Shown: piece after piece, positions 1-9,386 of the stretch | How positions within the stretch are numbered: position 1 is the first letter of the stretch | Layout: each line of letters opens with the position of its first letter | Origin: CAMPJM01 sp964440915 | GTDB lineage: Bacteria; Bacteroidota; Bacteroidia; Cytophagales; Cyclobacteriaceae | Assembly (NCBI GenBank): GCA_964440915.1 | Contig: CAYTTV010000077.1 | Location: 1-13,601, forward strand | Direction of reading: 5' to 3' | DNA length: 13,601 nucleotides | Notes under the pieces: generated by a model | Told to the model about the DNA's origin: nothing | Databases searched by the model: none | The model's input: the letters and a program-made list of their open reading frames with translations, nothing else | Position numbers and translations under genes: made by a program

Positions 1-1370
1 TCATTACTATGCTATATGTGATGAAAAATCTTCTGACAGAAAAAATCCATTCTAATAATTTTAAGGTCATTTCCATTTGCTTTAGTGCTTCCATGCACAG
101 TGTTCTCCCCATCGACAAAAATGGTGTCCCTTTAGGCAACGCTATTACTTGGGCCGATAATAGAGGAAAAAAAGAAGCGCAAGAACTGAAAAACTCAACA
201 CTTGGCGATAAGATTTATGACGCAACTGGTACACCGATTCATCCAATGTCGCCATTGATTAAGATCGCATGGCTCGGAAAAAACGAGCCTGAACGGTTTA
301 AAAAAACCTATAAGTTCCTTTCTATCAAAAGTTATATCATTCAGCAATTTACCAATGAATATCTGCTCGACTATAGCTTAGCCTCTGCTACAGGTCTACT
401 TGACAGCCACACATTGCAGTGGGAATCGGATGCACTTGCTTATGCGGGAATAACAATAGATAGCTTGCCTAGTTTAGTGTCGGTATTTCATTCTCCTGGC
501 ACCATACGGAAGAAGTACCAGAAGTCTTTAGGGTTTTCAGACAATGTCAAAATTATAGTAGGCTCAAGCGATGGATGTCTGGCAACCCTTGGCGGCGGGG
601 TCTGGGAAGCAGGCAAAGCGACCATTACAGTGGAAGACAGCGGTGCGGTAAGGGTGGTTGGGAAAGAAAGATTAAAAGATGAAAAACGACGGCTTTTCAA
701 CTACTTGCTCACGGAAGAATATTATGTTTCAGGAGGACCTACCAATAATGGTGGGGTTGTTTTTGAATGGTTTGCTAATCAATTTGGCGATTTCAAAACG
801 CCCTATGACATAGAATATACCATGGCCAATCTCGTGAAAGAGGCCATGACTTCACCTGCAGGTTCCGAAGGGCTAATATTTCTACCTTACCTCCTTGGAG
901 AGAGAGCGCCCATATGGAACGCGAATGCAAGAGGTAGCTACTTTGGTATAAATATTAAACATGAAAGACGGCATTTTGTACGGGCAACCTTAGAAGGAAT
1001 CTTATACGAAATCTATAGCATAGGCAAAACACTGCAAGAACATGTCAATATAAATAGCCTTACTACCAACGGAAGTTTCTCATCAATACCGTTTTGCACG
1101 CAAATTCTCGCCGATATTTTCAACAAACCTGTCAGCATTGGTACCAATCCCGATAGTATTGCTCAGGGGGCATTTTTGCTCAGTGCCATAGACCTGGGTA
1201 TCTATAAAAATTTAGAAGAAGCAGCACGCTCTGTCAATATGTCAACCACCTTCCAACCTAACGCTCAGGATCATGCGGTTTACCAAAAATTCTTTGGGAT
1301 TTTTGAAAAGCTGAGCACTAAACTGTATGATGAATTCGAAGCATTGGCCAACCTACAACAGGAGCAGTAA
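1..1370 (+). CDS. Gluconokinase-like FGGY sugar kinase, 5' end cut by the window edge
   Basis: Carbohydrate kinase of the FGGY family, probably phosphorylating gluconate to 6-phosphogluconate with ATP in the cytoplasm. The frame is open to the left edge. The first ATG in the window (position 9) lies inside the N-terminal domain, and the usual N-terminal phosphate-binding motif (DIGTT-like) is missing, so about 60 residues lie outside. Numbering from that ATG, the gluconokinase-type motifs SASMHS (26-31) and WADNR (48-52) are present. GSSDG (185-189) carries the likely catalytic Asp188. The C-terminal domain has GERAPIW (297-303) and RATLEG (325-330). Odd point: where relatives usually have a GTSG phosphate-binding motif, this protein reads VEDSG (208-212). 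The gluconate assignment rests on motif resemblance; another aldonate or pentulose is possible. It may be unrelated to the SusCD locus, because 465 bases separate them. Confidence 0.85.
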   Translation, partial: ITMLYVMKNLLTEKIHSNNFKVISICFSASMHSVLPIDKNGVPLGNAITWADNRGKKEAQELKNSTLGDKIYDATGTPIHPMSPLIKIAWLGKNEPERFKKTYKFLSIKSYIIQQFTNEYLLDYSLASATGLLDSHTLQWESDALAYAGITIDSLPSLVSVFHSPGTIRKKYQKSLGFSDNVKIIVGSSDGCLATLGGGVWEAGKATITVEDSGAVRVVGKERLKDEKRRLFNYLLTEEYYVSGGPTNNGGVVFEWFANQFGDFKTPYDIEYTMANLVKEAMTSPAGSEGLIFLPYLLGERAPIWNANARGSYFGINIKHERRHFVRATLEGILYEIYSIGKTLQEHVNINSLTTNGSFSSIPFCTQILADIFNKPVSIGTNPDSIAQGAFLLSAIDLGIYKNLEEAARSVNMSTTFQPNAQDHAVYQKFFGIFEKLSTKLYDEFEALANLQQEQ

Positions 1371-1835
1371 GCTTATGAAGATCTCCTTTAATTTTTGATC
1401 TGCGGAAATAGGCGTTTCGCTAGCCCCTAAGCATGATCTTATTTTTTTGACATCTTGATGTCTTTAGGACTATTCATTTTTATTCATTGGGCAATAAAAC
1501 TTTGCCTGCCTCCTCATGAGAATGCGATTAGGCACATCACTTATTCTATCATTATTTTTATACACGCAAGATAAATTAAAAATCATCCTCTGCATTTTTT
1601 GTTCATTTATTAGCTCATTCCCCTCTACAGAAAACGATCGACTCACTGTGTAACTGTTTAAAAATCAACGGCGGTCAATTTTGGAAGAACTTAGTAATTG
1701 GATTTAGAATCTTTAATAAATATTTGATAAAGATTAAAGTATTCCATTTTGCCAATCCGACCGATTGTGTTTTTAACAGACGAACTACATCCAAACTTTA
1801 ATACATAAACTATTTATTAACCTAATCCTTTAACT
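1371..1835. other. Non-coding region between kinase and susC-like gene
   Basis: No convincing gene is visible on either strand. A short perfect inverted repeat, GACATC-TT-GATGTC (1449-1462), is followed by TTTAG and could be a weak terminator for the kinase, but the stem is only six pairs and the T-tract is poor. The region should also hold the promoter of the SusCD operon. I searched by eye for the Bacteroidota -7 box TAnnTTTG and found only near matches with wrong spacing, for example around 1387-1398 and 1717-1727. The last 100 bases before the susC start are strongly A/T-rich. No riboswitch-like structure was recognised. Confidence 0.5.
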
Positions 1836-4800
1836 ATGAAAAGAATCTACTTATTGTATTGTGTGCTGTTGGTATCGCTTATGGGGTCGCATGCCTATGC
1901 GGACGGCCTTCATTCGAGTGCCGGAGTCGAACATTTGAATGCCGAATGGGACAATGTCTTGTCATCACCGTCGCAAGCCATTAACATCTCAGGTACGGTG
2001 ACTGATGAAAACGGAAATGGCTTTCCGGGGGTAGCTGTTATGGTAAAGGGTACCACAAAAGGCACTATTACTGATGTTAATGGCAGATATGCTATCGAAG
2101 TCTCCGAAGAGAGCCCAGTACTTGTTTTTTCTTCGGTAGGTTATCTCACGGAAGAAGTTGCGGTAGAAAGCCGCTCGGTGATCGATATCGTTTTATACCC
2201 AGACATAGTATCCCTCAGTGAAGTGGTTGTTACCGCTCTCGGAATCGAAAGGGAAACAAAGAGGTTGGGGTATTCAGCTACGGCGGTTGATACGGAAGAA
2301 CTTACAACCAATAGGACGACCAATGTAATGGAGTCGCTTGAAGGTAGAGTTGCCGGACTGAACATCTCCCCTCCAGCAGCAGGCGTGGGTTCCAGTATGC
2401 AAATAAGGCTTAGAGGGCAGTCTGCTTTTGCTGGCGCGAGCAATTCTCCTCTTTTTGTTATCAACGGTCTGCCCATGGACCAGGGAGCACGAGGGACAAA
2501 TGGTAATGGCGAGCTATCGGGAAGGGACCGAGGGGATAACTTGCAGAACATTAACCCAGACGATATAGAAAGCATGACCGTGCTTAAGGGGGCTACGGCA
2601 GCAGCGCTTTATGGTTCTAGGGCAGCAAATGGTGCCATTATCATTACCACCAAGTCTGGTAAGAGAGATCAAGGCATTGGTGTTGAGTTCATCTCTAGCT
2701 ATACCGCCATGCAACCTTTGAATTTCATGGATGAACTCCTTCAAACAGAATATGGCATGGGTACAAAAAACGAACGTCCACAAACTCAAGGAGATGCTCA
2801 GAGGGATGGACAATTTGGCTTTGGAGAAAGATTGGATGGAGCACCTACCATGAATTTTGATGGTGTGATGAGGCCTTATTCTGCGCATCCAAACCGGCTC
2901 TTCGACTATCTTCGTACTGGATCAAACTTTACCAATACCCTAGCACTTTCTGGTGGCAATGAAAAAGGCAATTTCAGGGNNNNNNNNNNNNNNNNNNNNN
3001 NNNNNNNNNNNNNNNNNNNNNNNNNNNNNNNNNNNNNNNNNNNNNNNNNNNNNNNNNNNNNNNNNNNNNNNNNNNNNNNAACTTTACCAATACCCTAGCA
3101 CTTTCTGGTGGCAATGAAAAAGGCAATTTCAGGGCCTCCTTTTCTAATACAGATGCAAAGGGAATAGATCCTGTAAATGAGTATAAAAAGAATATTTTTA
3201 ATGTTGGGCTTAATCAAAACATCACTGAAAAGCTTAAGCTGCAGTTGAATGTCAATTTCGCTCAAGAAGAGAATATTAACCCGCCACAAATCGGGACTCA
3301 GGGTCCTGGCGCTGTTAACTTCTTCACCAGGATGTCCATCTCAACTCCCTTGGAGGCTTTCAGGGAAAATGCTATTGATCCGGAAACGGGTGCAGAGTTA
3401 AGAACCAATGGCTTCTTAGGCACAATTAATAATCCTTATTATCAATTGCAAAAAGGGCAGTTTTTCGAAGATACTAGGAGCAAACTCCTAGGAACAGCAA
3501 GCTTAAGATATCAATTTACGGACTGGCTGTATGCCCAAGGTAGGTTCAACTTTGACCGAGGTAACAGCCTAATGGAATGGAATGTGCTCAATGGGGCTGG
3601 AGCAACTGTATTGTTCGAAGGGAATACTGGCTTCTACAGAGGTCGTTATGACATAGATCAAACTGAATCTACCGATATTAATGCCGATTTTCTCTTCGGT
3701 GGTAGCAAAGAGTTCGGGAAGTTTTCGGTAGATGTGAGTGTCGGGGGTAATACGCTCCGGTCAGAATGGCAAAGGAATGCCCAATATTCTAGATTATTTG
3801 TAGTGCCAGATTTTTACTCCATTGAAAACGGTACTTCTTTTGGTACGGATGATACTGATTTCCAACCTTTCCAATATATTCGAAGCCGTGTAAACTCCCT
3901 ATATGGTTGGGCAGAATTTGGATACAACGATATGTTCTATCTGAATTTTACTGCTAGACAAGACTGGTTCTCAGTGCTAAATCCAGATGATAATAGTGAA
4001 TTTTATCCTTCCATTTCCGGCAGTTTCGTTTTCTCAGAATTGTTGAGAGATCAAGAGTGGCTCACGTTTGGTAAACTTAGGGCTTCATGGGCACAAGTAG
4101 GTAGCGCAAATGGGGTGGACCCTTATGAGAATATTTTGACTTATGCGATCAACCCAGCCTTTAACGGACAAACTACTACTGGTATAAGAGGCAACTTCGC
4201 TCCTAATCCTCTTTTGCGACCATTTGTTGTAACGGAGCATGAAGTAGGGGTGGAAATGCGCCTATTTAATAACAAGGTGCTTTTAGACGTAGGTGCTTTT
4301 AATAAAGTAACAACAGACCAAATAATAGAACTAACGCTTTCCAACGCATCCGGATACGATAACACTAAAGAGAACAGGGCCTCATTGAGAAATAGGGGGC
4401 TTGAGACTTTGATCGAAGTGACACCCATTGAAACGAATAACTTCAGATGGACAAGTGCATGGAACAATGCCTACCTCGATACTGAAGTCCTAGACGTAGG
4501 AAATGAGAGCGGAAGTCACTTGTTGATTTATTTTAACGGTACGGGGAATGAGTTTCTTGGAGAGCTGCGATATACAGAAGGATTGGCAATGAACCAATTA
4601 TACACAAAAACCTTCAGGAGAAATGAACAAGGTCAGATTCTCGTGAATAACGATGGTCGCTTACTTCCTTCTACTGGTGGTCCTGTGGGCAATGGATTTC
4701 ATCCTGTTGGAAGTTCCATCCCTAAACATACTGGCGGTTGGCACAACACTTTTACCTATAAAAATCTAAGTTTGGGGGTACATATCGACTACAAGTTTGG

Positions 4801-5269
4801 TGGTACGATGTTGTCTTCCACTCATTTGAACCTGTTGAGACAAGGACATTCAAAGATGTCATTGGAAGGTCGTCGAGAGGGAGAGAGCGGAATACTCGTT
4901 CCCAATAGCGTTTACGAAGAAACAGGGGAGACTAATACGTCTGTTTTTACTGATTTGCAATCGTTTTATGCAGATTATAGAAATCACCAAATCGGTGATC
5001 CATTTACATTTAAATCCGATTTTGTTAAGCTGAGAAATATATCGCTGTCCTACAACCTGACCAATGCAGTGCGTAAGGTTCCCGCTCTGAACTTTGTTAA
5101 AGGCCTAACATTGACAGCCTCTTGTCGAAATTTGGCGATCCTTTACAAAGACATTCCTGGACTGGATCCTGAGGCGATGCAATCTTCGGGAGATACTAGG
5201 GCTGGTTATGAAAATACTGCACTGCCTACTACCCGTAATTATAACTTCAGCTTAAATGTTAAATTCTAA
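1836..5269 (+). CDS. SusC/RagA-type TonB-dependent outer-membrane receptor (interrupted only by an artefactual N gap)
   Basis: Outer-membrane beta-barrel that imports a ligand in partnership with the SusD-like lipoprotein encoded just downstream, energised by TonB. The product has a signal peptide (about 1-22, ending AYA). A carboxypeptidase-D-regulatory-like domain follows at about 51-122 (starts ISGTVTDENG). Then come the LSEVVVTALG segment (127-136) and the plug domain, with the hallmark IESMTVLKGATAAALYGSRA (244-263) and TTKSG. The long barrel ends in a terminal Phe (SLNVKF), as outer-membrane barrels usually do. No STN signalling domain precedes the regulatory-like domain, so direct anti-sigma signalling is unlikely. 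The annotated sequence contains 100 Ns (2980-3079) flanked by an identical 55-base overlap. Removing 155 bases joins both halves in frame (KGNFRASFSNTDAKG) and gives 1092 residues, normal for SusC proteins. The start at 1836 is chosen because the signal peptide begins there. The substrate is unknown. Confidence 0.95.
2925..3134. other. Assembly gap (100 N) flanked by a 55-base duplicated contig overlap
   Basis: Ns occupy 2980-3079, exactly 100 of them. The 55 bases before the gap (2925-2979) are identical to the 55 bases after it (3080-3134), and both copies lie in the same codon phase of the SusC reading frame. This is the pattern of two contigs that overlap by one k-mer and were scaffolded with a default-length gap instead of being merged. 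The real chromosome most likely has a single copy and no missing sequence, shortening the region by 155 bases. Confidence 0.93.
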
Positions 5270-5273
5270 GAGT

Positions 5274-6830
5274 ATGAAACAGATAATTAAATTTTATATA
5301 GCTTTATGTACTATCCTTATATTTTTAGGCGGGTGCGACAAAGACTTTGTGGAGATAAATACGAATCCATATGCAATAACTGAGGTTGATCCTGCTCTCG
5401 TTTTCGCTGGAGCACAACGCTCTCATCTAGGAAACTGGGCAGCAGAACATACCATTGTGCAGCAGTTTGTTAATCCTTATAACCAAGGAGCTACCTTGGG
5501 ATTTAATTTCAACGAGGATATTGACGGTGTCGGTATTCCCAAATGGAATGAATCCTATACAGGGCCTGTAAGGAATCTGACGCATGCAATATCACTTTTG
5601 GGTGAAGATACAGAGCGAATAAACCTGCTAAGTATGATCCGAATTTGGAAAGCTCAAGTGTTTATGGGTTTAGTGGACACGTATGGTGATGTTCCTTACT
5701 TTGAGACAGGAAAAGCTGTAAGTGACCTTCTATATTACCCTAAATATGACGATGACGCTGTTATTTATGAGGATCTTTATAGCGAGCTTACTGAAGCATT
5801 AGCCGCATTTAATACATCGGCCGATTATGTTCCTGAAGACTTGTTCTACGGAAGAAATGGTGAAAACCCTACAAGTAACGCAGGAGAGCAAATTGAAAAG
5901 TGGAGAAAATTGGGCAATTCATTATTGCTTAGATTAGGAATGCGCTATACCAAGGTAAACCCTGCAAAAGCAGAGGATATTGTTTCGGAAGCTGTTGCGA
6001 GCGGAGTGATGACTTCTAACGATGACAATGCGTACGTCGTCTATGACGGAACGGCTTATGTACATGCCGAAAACAATAACTTGCGTAATTTCTCTCATTT
6101 TAATTATGTAGCAGAGCCTTTTGTCGAACAATTGAAATCGACCCACGACCCAAGAGGGAAGTATATTTTTGCAACATACGAAGATCCAGGGGCAATTGCT
6201 GGAGATGCTAATCCTGACACCGTTTTGGCCAATCAATTTGGAGTGCCGATTGGAGTGGATAATGGCACTATCACTGATCCAAGTAGTCCCTATAGAGGCT
6301 CCCGCGGATCAGGGCTTGACTATGCTCAGCCTAATATTTATTCGGTTGCAGCACCTGCAGCTCCTGACTTTTATGTGACATTTGCGCAGACCTCCCTACT
6401 GCTTGCCGAAGCCGCCAGGAGAGGGTGGATACCTGGTAGCGCTCAAGTATATTATGAGGAAGCGATCAGAGCAGACATGGAAGCGTATTCGCTTTATCCT
6501 AGAACGAATCCTATTTCGGAGGCAGAAATTACAACATACCTCGAGGATTCAAATGTCGCTTATAATGATGGTGATGCCCTTGAGTTAATCAACACTCAGT
6601 ATTGGATTGTTAATATTAGAAATGGAACGGAAGCATTTGCCAACTTCAGAAGAAGCGGTTATCCAGCTTTAAGTCCTAACCTTTACAATAATAACCTTCA
6701 GGGAGGTTTTGCAAGAAGAATGTCGTATCCAGATCGTGAGGCATCAGCCAATATAGAGGCTTACAATTCGGCTAAAAACGCTATGGGCGGTGACAACCTG
6801 ACTTCTAGAGTTTTCTGGGACGTACCTTAA
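5274..6830 (+). CDS. SusD/RagB-like nutrient-binding outer-membrane lipoprotein
   Basis: Surface lipoprotein that caps the SusC-like barrel and helps capture its ligand. I choose the ATG at 5274, four bases after the susC stop, over the in-frame ATG at 5256 that overlaps susC. From 5274 the protein begins with a clean lipoprotein signal, MKQIIKF...LGGC, with Cys21 as the lipidated residue, giving 518 residues. The mature N-terminus CDKDFVEINTNPYAITEVDP is typical of the SusD-like_2 branch (PF12771 type) rather than classical starch SusD. Helical repeat regions with VDTYGDVPYF at about 138-147 support the family. The four-base gap and pairing with susC indicate one operon and probable translational coupling. 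The terminator at 6869-6898 closes the unit. Ligand specificity cannot be predicted from sequence alone. Confidence 0.93.
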   Translation: MKQIIKFYIALCTILIFLGGCDKDFVEINTNPYAITEVDPALVFAGAQRSHLGNWAAEHTIVQQFVNPYNQGATLGFNFNEDIDGVGIPKWNESYTGPVRNLTHAISLLGEDTERINLLSMIRIWKAQVFMGLVDTYGDVPYFETGKAVSDLLYYPKYDDDAVIYEDLYSELTEALAAFNTSADYVPEDLFYGRNGENPTSNAGEQIEKWRKLGNSLLLRLGMRYTKVNPAKAEDIVSEAVASGVMTSNDDNAYVVYDGTAYVHAENNNLRNFSHFNYVAEPFVEQLKSTHDPRGKYIFATYEDPGAIAGDANPDTVLANQFGVPIGVDNGTITDPSSPYRGSRGSGLDYAQPNIYSVAAPAAPDFYVTFAQTSLLLAEAARRGWIPGSAQVYYEEAIRADMEAYSLYPRTNPISEAEITTYLEDSNVAYNDGDALELINTQYWIVNIRNGTEAFANFRRSGYPALSPNLYNNNLQGGFARRMSYPDREASANIEAYNSAKNAMGGDNLTSRVFWDVP

Positions 6831-6868
6831 TAGCATTTTACTTTAGCAATTTTTGTTTGTTTGAATAT

Positions 6869-6898
6869 AAGAAAGGCAGCTTTTAGTTGCCTTTCTTT
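6869..6898 (+). terminator. Intrinsic terminator after the SusCD operon
   Basis: A perfect ten-pair stem, AAGAAAGGCA (6869-6878) with TGCCTTTCTT (6888-6897), encloses a nine-base loop. The T-rich 3' arm ends the structure, and it lies 38 bases after the susD-like stop. It probably separates the SusCD transcript from the downstream catabolic cluster, which then needs its own promoter between 6899 and 7044. Since the left arm is A-rich, it could also work in the opposite direction. Confidence 0.8.
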
Positions 6899-7044
6899 AA
6901 AACTACAATTCATTGTCATAGGGAGTTTAAATAGTTTACCTCATCCTTGTTTCATTAAATTATAGGAGGATAATAACGAATGTAAACTACATATGAAGAA
7001 TCTAAAACAGCCTTTTATAACCTAATTCAACTATTTTTTGAATC

Positions 7045-8040
7045 ATGAAAAAGCAACAACTTTTATATTGTATTGGGACACTATGTCTTATCGCAAGTAG
7101 CTCTTGCTCTGACGATGAATCAACCCCTAATACCGGCTTGATTGCTACGGATGCACAAATTGAAATCTTGGGAGATGGATATTCTTTTACAGAAGGCCCA
7201 GCCGTAGATAAGGACGGCAATGTTTTCTTTACTGATCAGCCCAATGATATTATTTACAAGTGGGATGCTAGCACCAATCAAATTTCGCCCTTCTTAGAAG
7301 GAACAGGTAGATCAAATGGGATGGCAGTCGATAAAGAAGGCTATCTGATTGCCTGTGCTGACATGTATGGCGAATTGTGGAGGATAAATCCCACTGACAA
7401 AAGCCATGTAGTATTAGTGGATAATTATAATGGGAATCGCTTAAATGGTCCTAATGATGTGTGGGTAAACCCTACTAATGGTGGAATGTATATCACCGAC
7501 CCGATTTTTCCTAGAGATTACTGGGATGATGAGGACCCTCGTAAACAAGGGTGGCCTCCAATTCACTCGGAACAGGCTGATGAAGGTAAAGGAGGGCACG
7601 TCTATTATCTTGCTCCTGGCAGTTCAGAACTGGTGAGAGTTACGACTCAGAATGATTGGGACGCAGATTCATGGCCAAATGGCATAGTGGGTACGCCGAA
7701 CGGGAAAAAGTTGTATGTCAATAAATGGGAAGGGGATAACATGGGAGGCACTTGGGAATTTGATATCAATACCGACGGATCGCTTACCAACATGCGCAAG
7801 CTCTCAGATATTGGCGGAGACGGGATGTCGATGGACGAAAAGGGGAATATCTATATCAGTAATGGTATGGGTGTGGTAGTCTTGGATCCAGAAGGAAACA
7901 AACTCATGACAATATATACTGGAGATGGCGCTACAAATAATGTGTTTGCTGGCACCGACCAAAAAACGCTGTTTATTACAGGACCACCGGATAAAGTAAC
8001 GGCTTTAAAAATGAATGTAAAGGGTGTGGAAAAGTTCTGA
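7045..8040 (+). CDS. SMP-30/gluconolactonase-family lipoprotein (probable sugar lactonase)
   Basis: Likely metal-dependent lactonase that hydrolyses an aldonolactone to its sugar acid outside the cytoplasm. It is a 331-residue protein with a lipoprotein signal (MKKQQLLYC...SSSC, Cys21) followed by a six-bladed beta-propeller of the SMP-30/gluconolactonase/LRE type. The expected metal-site positions are visible: Glu50 in FTEGP, Asn137 in NGPNDVW, Asn212 in WPNGI and Asp259 in GGDGMSMD. The mature start CSDDE resembles the acidic lipoprotein export signal described for Bacteroidota surface lipoproteins, so it may face outward. It lies after the SusCD terminator and 196 bases before the transporter gene, and may start the catabolic operon. 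The acidic insertion DYWDDEDPRKQGW (about 158-170) could shape substrate choice. Gluconolactone is only one candidate; lactones of pentonates, galactonate or others fit equally. Confidence 0.85.
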   Translation: MKKQQLLYCIGTLCLIASSSCSDDESTPNTGLIATDAQIEILGDGYSFTEGPAVDKDGNVFFTDQPNDIIYKWDASTNQISPFLEGTGRSNGMAVDKEGYLIACADMYGELWRINPTDKSHVVLVDNYNGNRLNGPNDVWVNPTNGGMYITDPIFPRDYWDDEDPRKQGWPPIHSEQADEGKGGHVYYLAPGSSELVRVTTQNDWDADSWPNGIVGTPNGKKLYVNKWEGDNMGGTWEFDINTDGSLTNMRKLSDIGGDGMSMDEKGNIYISNGMGVVVLDPEGNKLMTIYTGDGATNNVFAGTDQKTLFITGPPDKVTALKMNVKGVEKF

Positions 8041-8236
8041 TAGAGCAGTTAAAATTATATTAGGCCAACTAAATGATAAACAAATAGGGTGTCCCAAGCA
8101 GAGGAATATGATTCTCGTGAAGTATTAAAAATGAAGTTGTAACATTTTAGATCATGATGAATATCCCAGAAAAAGTAGTATCAATAATCTCTGCTGATGA
8201 AACTGCTCTTTTCTGGAATTCTTAGCTTAAAAAATA
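8041..8236. other. Spacer between lactonase and transporter genes
   Basis: This 196-base stretch is A/T-rich and has no strong hairpin. The only notable reading frame is a 23-codon one (8154-8225, starting MMNIPEK and ending FWNS), directly before the transporter start. It could be a leader peptide or the remnant of a lost gene, but nothing independent supports translation. The length leaves open whether the lactonase and the following genes share one transcript or a second promoter lies here. No consensus TAnnTTTG box was found. Confidence 0.35.
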
Positions 8237-9358
8237 ATGTCAAAAAGATCCGCTTCAAATCTACTGTTTTTGTTTTCAGGGCTATCTCTTCTGGCTTTCA
8301 TTGTTACTTCGCTAAATGGAGCTCATCAATATGCTGGATGGATGTTAATGGCCTTTCTTTTATTTGCAGCTTTAGGTATTCGCAGATATGAGCTGTTAAA
8401 AGGGTTTTCATTTACCATACTCATCTTTGCAGCGGTAAGCCTCGCAATGTACTATCCTCAGTATTTTATTGCGGTCGGAGATTTCAAATTTTCGTCCCTA
8501 ATTACTCCTCTCATGCAAATAATAATGTTCGGTATGGGTACGAGTTTGAGTTTTAGTGATTTTTCGGGGGTGGTCAGGATGCCCAAAGGAGTAATCGCTG
8601 GATTGCTGTGCCAATACACTCTCATGCCTTTCGTGGCTTTTACCATAACTAAAGTCTTTGATTTCCCGAATGAAGTAGCTGCTGGCATAATATTGATAGG
8701 CAGCTGCCCTGGTGGGCTGGCTTCCAATGTAATGGCTTATTTAGCTCGTGCAAATTTGGCACTATCGGTTACTTTGACTGCTATTTCAACTTTTGTAGCT
8801 CCGTTAACAACCCCGTTTTTTATGGACTTTCTGGCCGGGGAATATGTGGTTATAGATTTCTGGGGTATGGTATGGGATATTACAAAGATTGTAATCATTC
8901 CTGTTTCTGCCGGTTTGATTTTCAATCATTTTTTGCATGGAAAATTCAAAGTGTTGGACGATATCATGCCTCTAATTTCTATGGCAGGTATCGTACTAAT
9001 TATTGTAGTAATCACTGCTACAGGGCGGGACAACCTGCTTGTCGTAGGAGGGGTGCTTATTGTCGCAGTGTTATTACATAATCTCACGGGCCTTTTTCTA
9101 GGCTATTGGTCTGGTAGATTGTTGGGCATGGGAGAGCGGGATAGTCGGACCATTGCAATTGAAGTAGGGCTCCAAAATGCTGGACTCGGTTCGGCGCTTG
9201 CCTTGGGAATGGGCAAGCTTTCAAGCGTTGGCTTGGCTCCAGCAATTTTTGCGCCTACCATGAATATTACAGGTTCTTCTTTGGCACTATGGTGGCGCAG
9301 TCGGTCAGTACCGGAAGAACAAAAACCAGAAGATACAAAGGCAACTTCAAACATTTAA
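8237..9358 (+). CDS. BASS-family (bile acid:sodium symporter-like) membrane transporter
   Basis: Inner-membrane Na+-coupled symporter of the BASS superfamily, whose members carry organic anions such as bile acids, pyruvate and other keto acids or pantothenate precursors. The 373-residue sequence is almost entirely hydrophobic, with about ten membrane segments. Family hallmarks are GSCPGG (155-160), then ASNVMAYLARANLALSV (162-178), and EVGLQNAGLGSALA (309-322), which form the crossed-helix Na+ and substrate site. About 50 extra residues at the N-terminus add one or two hydrophobic segments beyond the usual 310-330 residue core. The charged C-terminal tail is short. It is followed after 28 bases by the RraA-like gene, with similarly short gaps through the FAH gene, indicating an operon. 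Context suggests uptake of a 2-keto acid made in the periplasm, but that is inference. Confidence 0.88.
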   Translation: MSKRSASNLLFLFSGLSLLAFIVTSLNGAHQYAGWMLMAFLLFAALGIRRYELLKGFSFTILIFAAVSLAMYYPQYFIAVGDFKFSSLITPLMQIIMFGMGTSLSFSDFSGVVRMPKGVIAGLLCQYTLMPFVAFTITKVFDFPNEVAAGIILIGSCPGGLASNVMAYLARANLALSVTLTAISTFVAPLTTPFFMDFLAGEYVVIDFWGMVWDITKIVIIPVSAGLIFNHFLHGKFKVLDDIMPLISMAGIVLIIVVITATGRDNLLVVGGVLIVAVLLHNLTGLFLGYWSGRLLGMGERDSRTIAIEVGLQNAGLGSALALGMGKLSSVGLAPAIFAPTMNITGSSLALWWRSRSVPEEQKPEDTKATSNI

Positions 9359-9386
9359 TTTATCACAATTCATTAATCTCAAAATT

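Noticed and set aside
1836..3098. A truncated SusC pseudogene ending after the Ns, plus a second partial SusC beginning at 3245
   Set aside because: The 55-base identity across the gap and the restored frame show a single intact gene; the apparent 3' end and the internal ATG are artefacts.
5256..5273. Upstream ATG (5256) as the start of the SusD-like gene
   Set aside because: It overlaps the susC stop and adds LNSKS before a perfect lipoprotein signal; the ATG at 5274 fits better.
6899..7044. A promoter for the catabolic operon with TTG and TAGTTTAC spaced by 16 bases (about 6914-6941)
   Set aside because: It matches the Bacteroidota TTTG / TAnnTTTG consensus only partly and has short spacing; not strong enough to annotate.
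8154..8225. A 23-codon reading frame before the BASS gene as a leader peptide
   Set aside because: No homology, no attenuator hairpin and no initiation signal; its length is within chance expectation. Mentioned only in the spacer entry.
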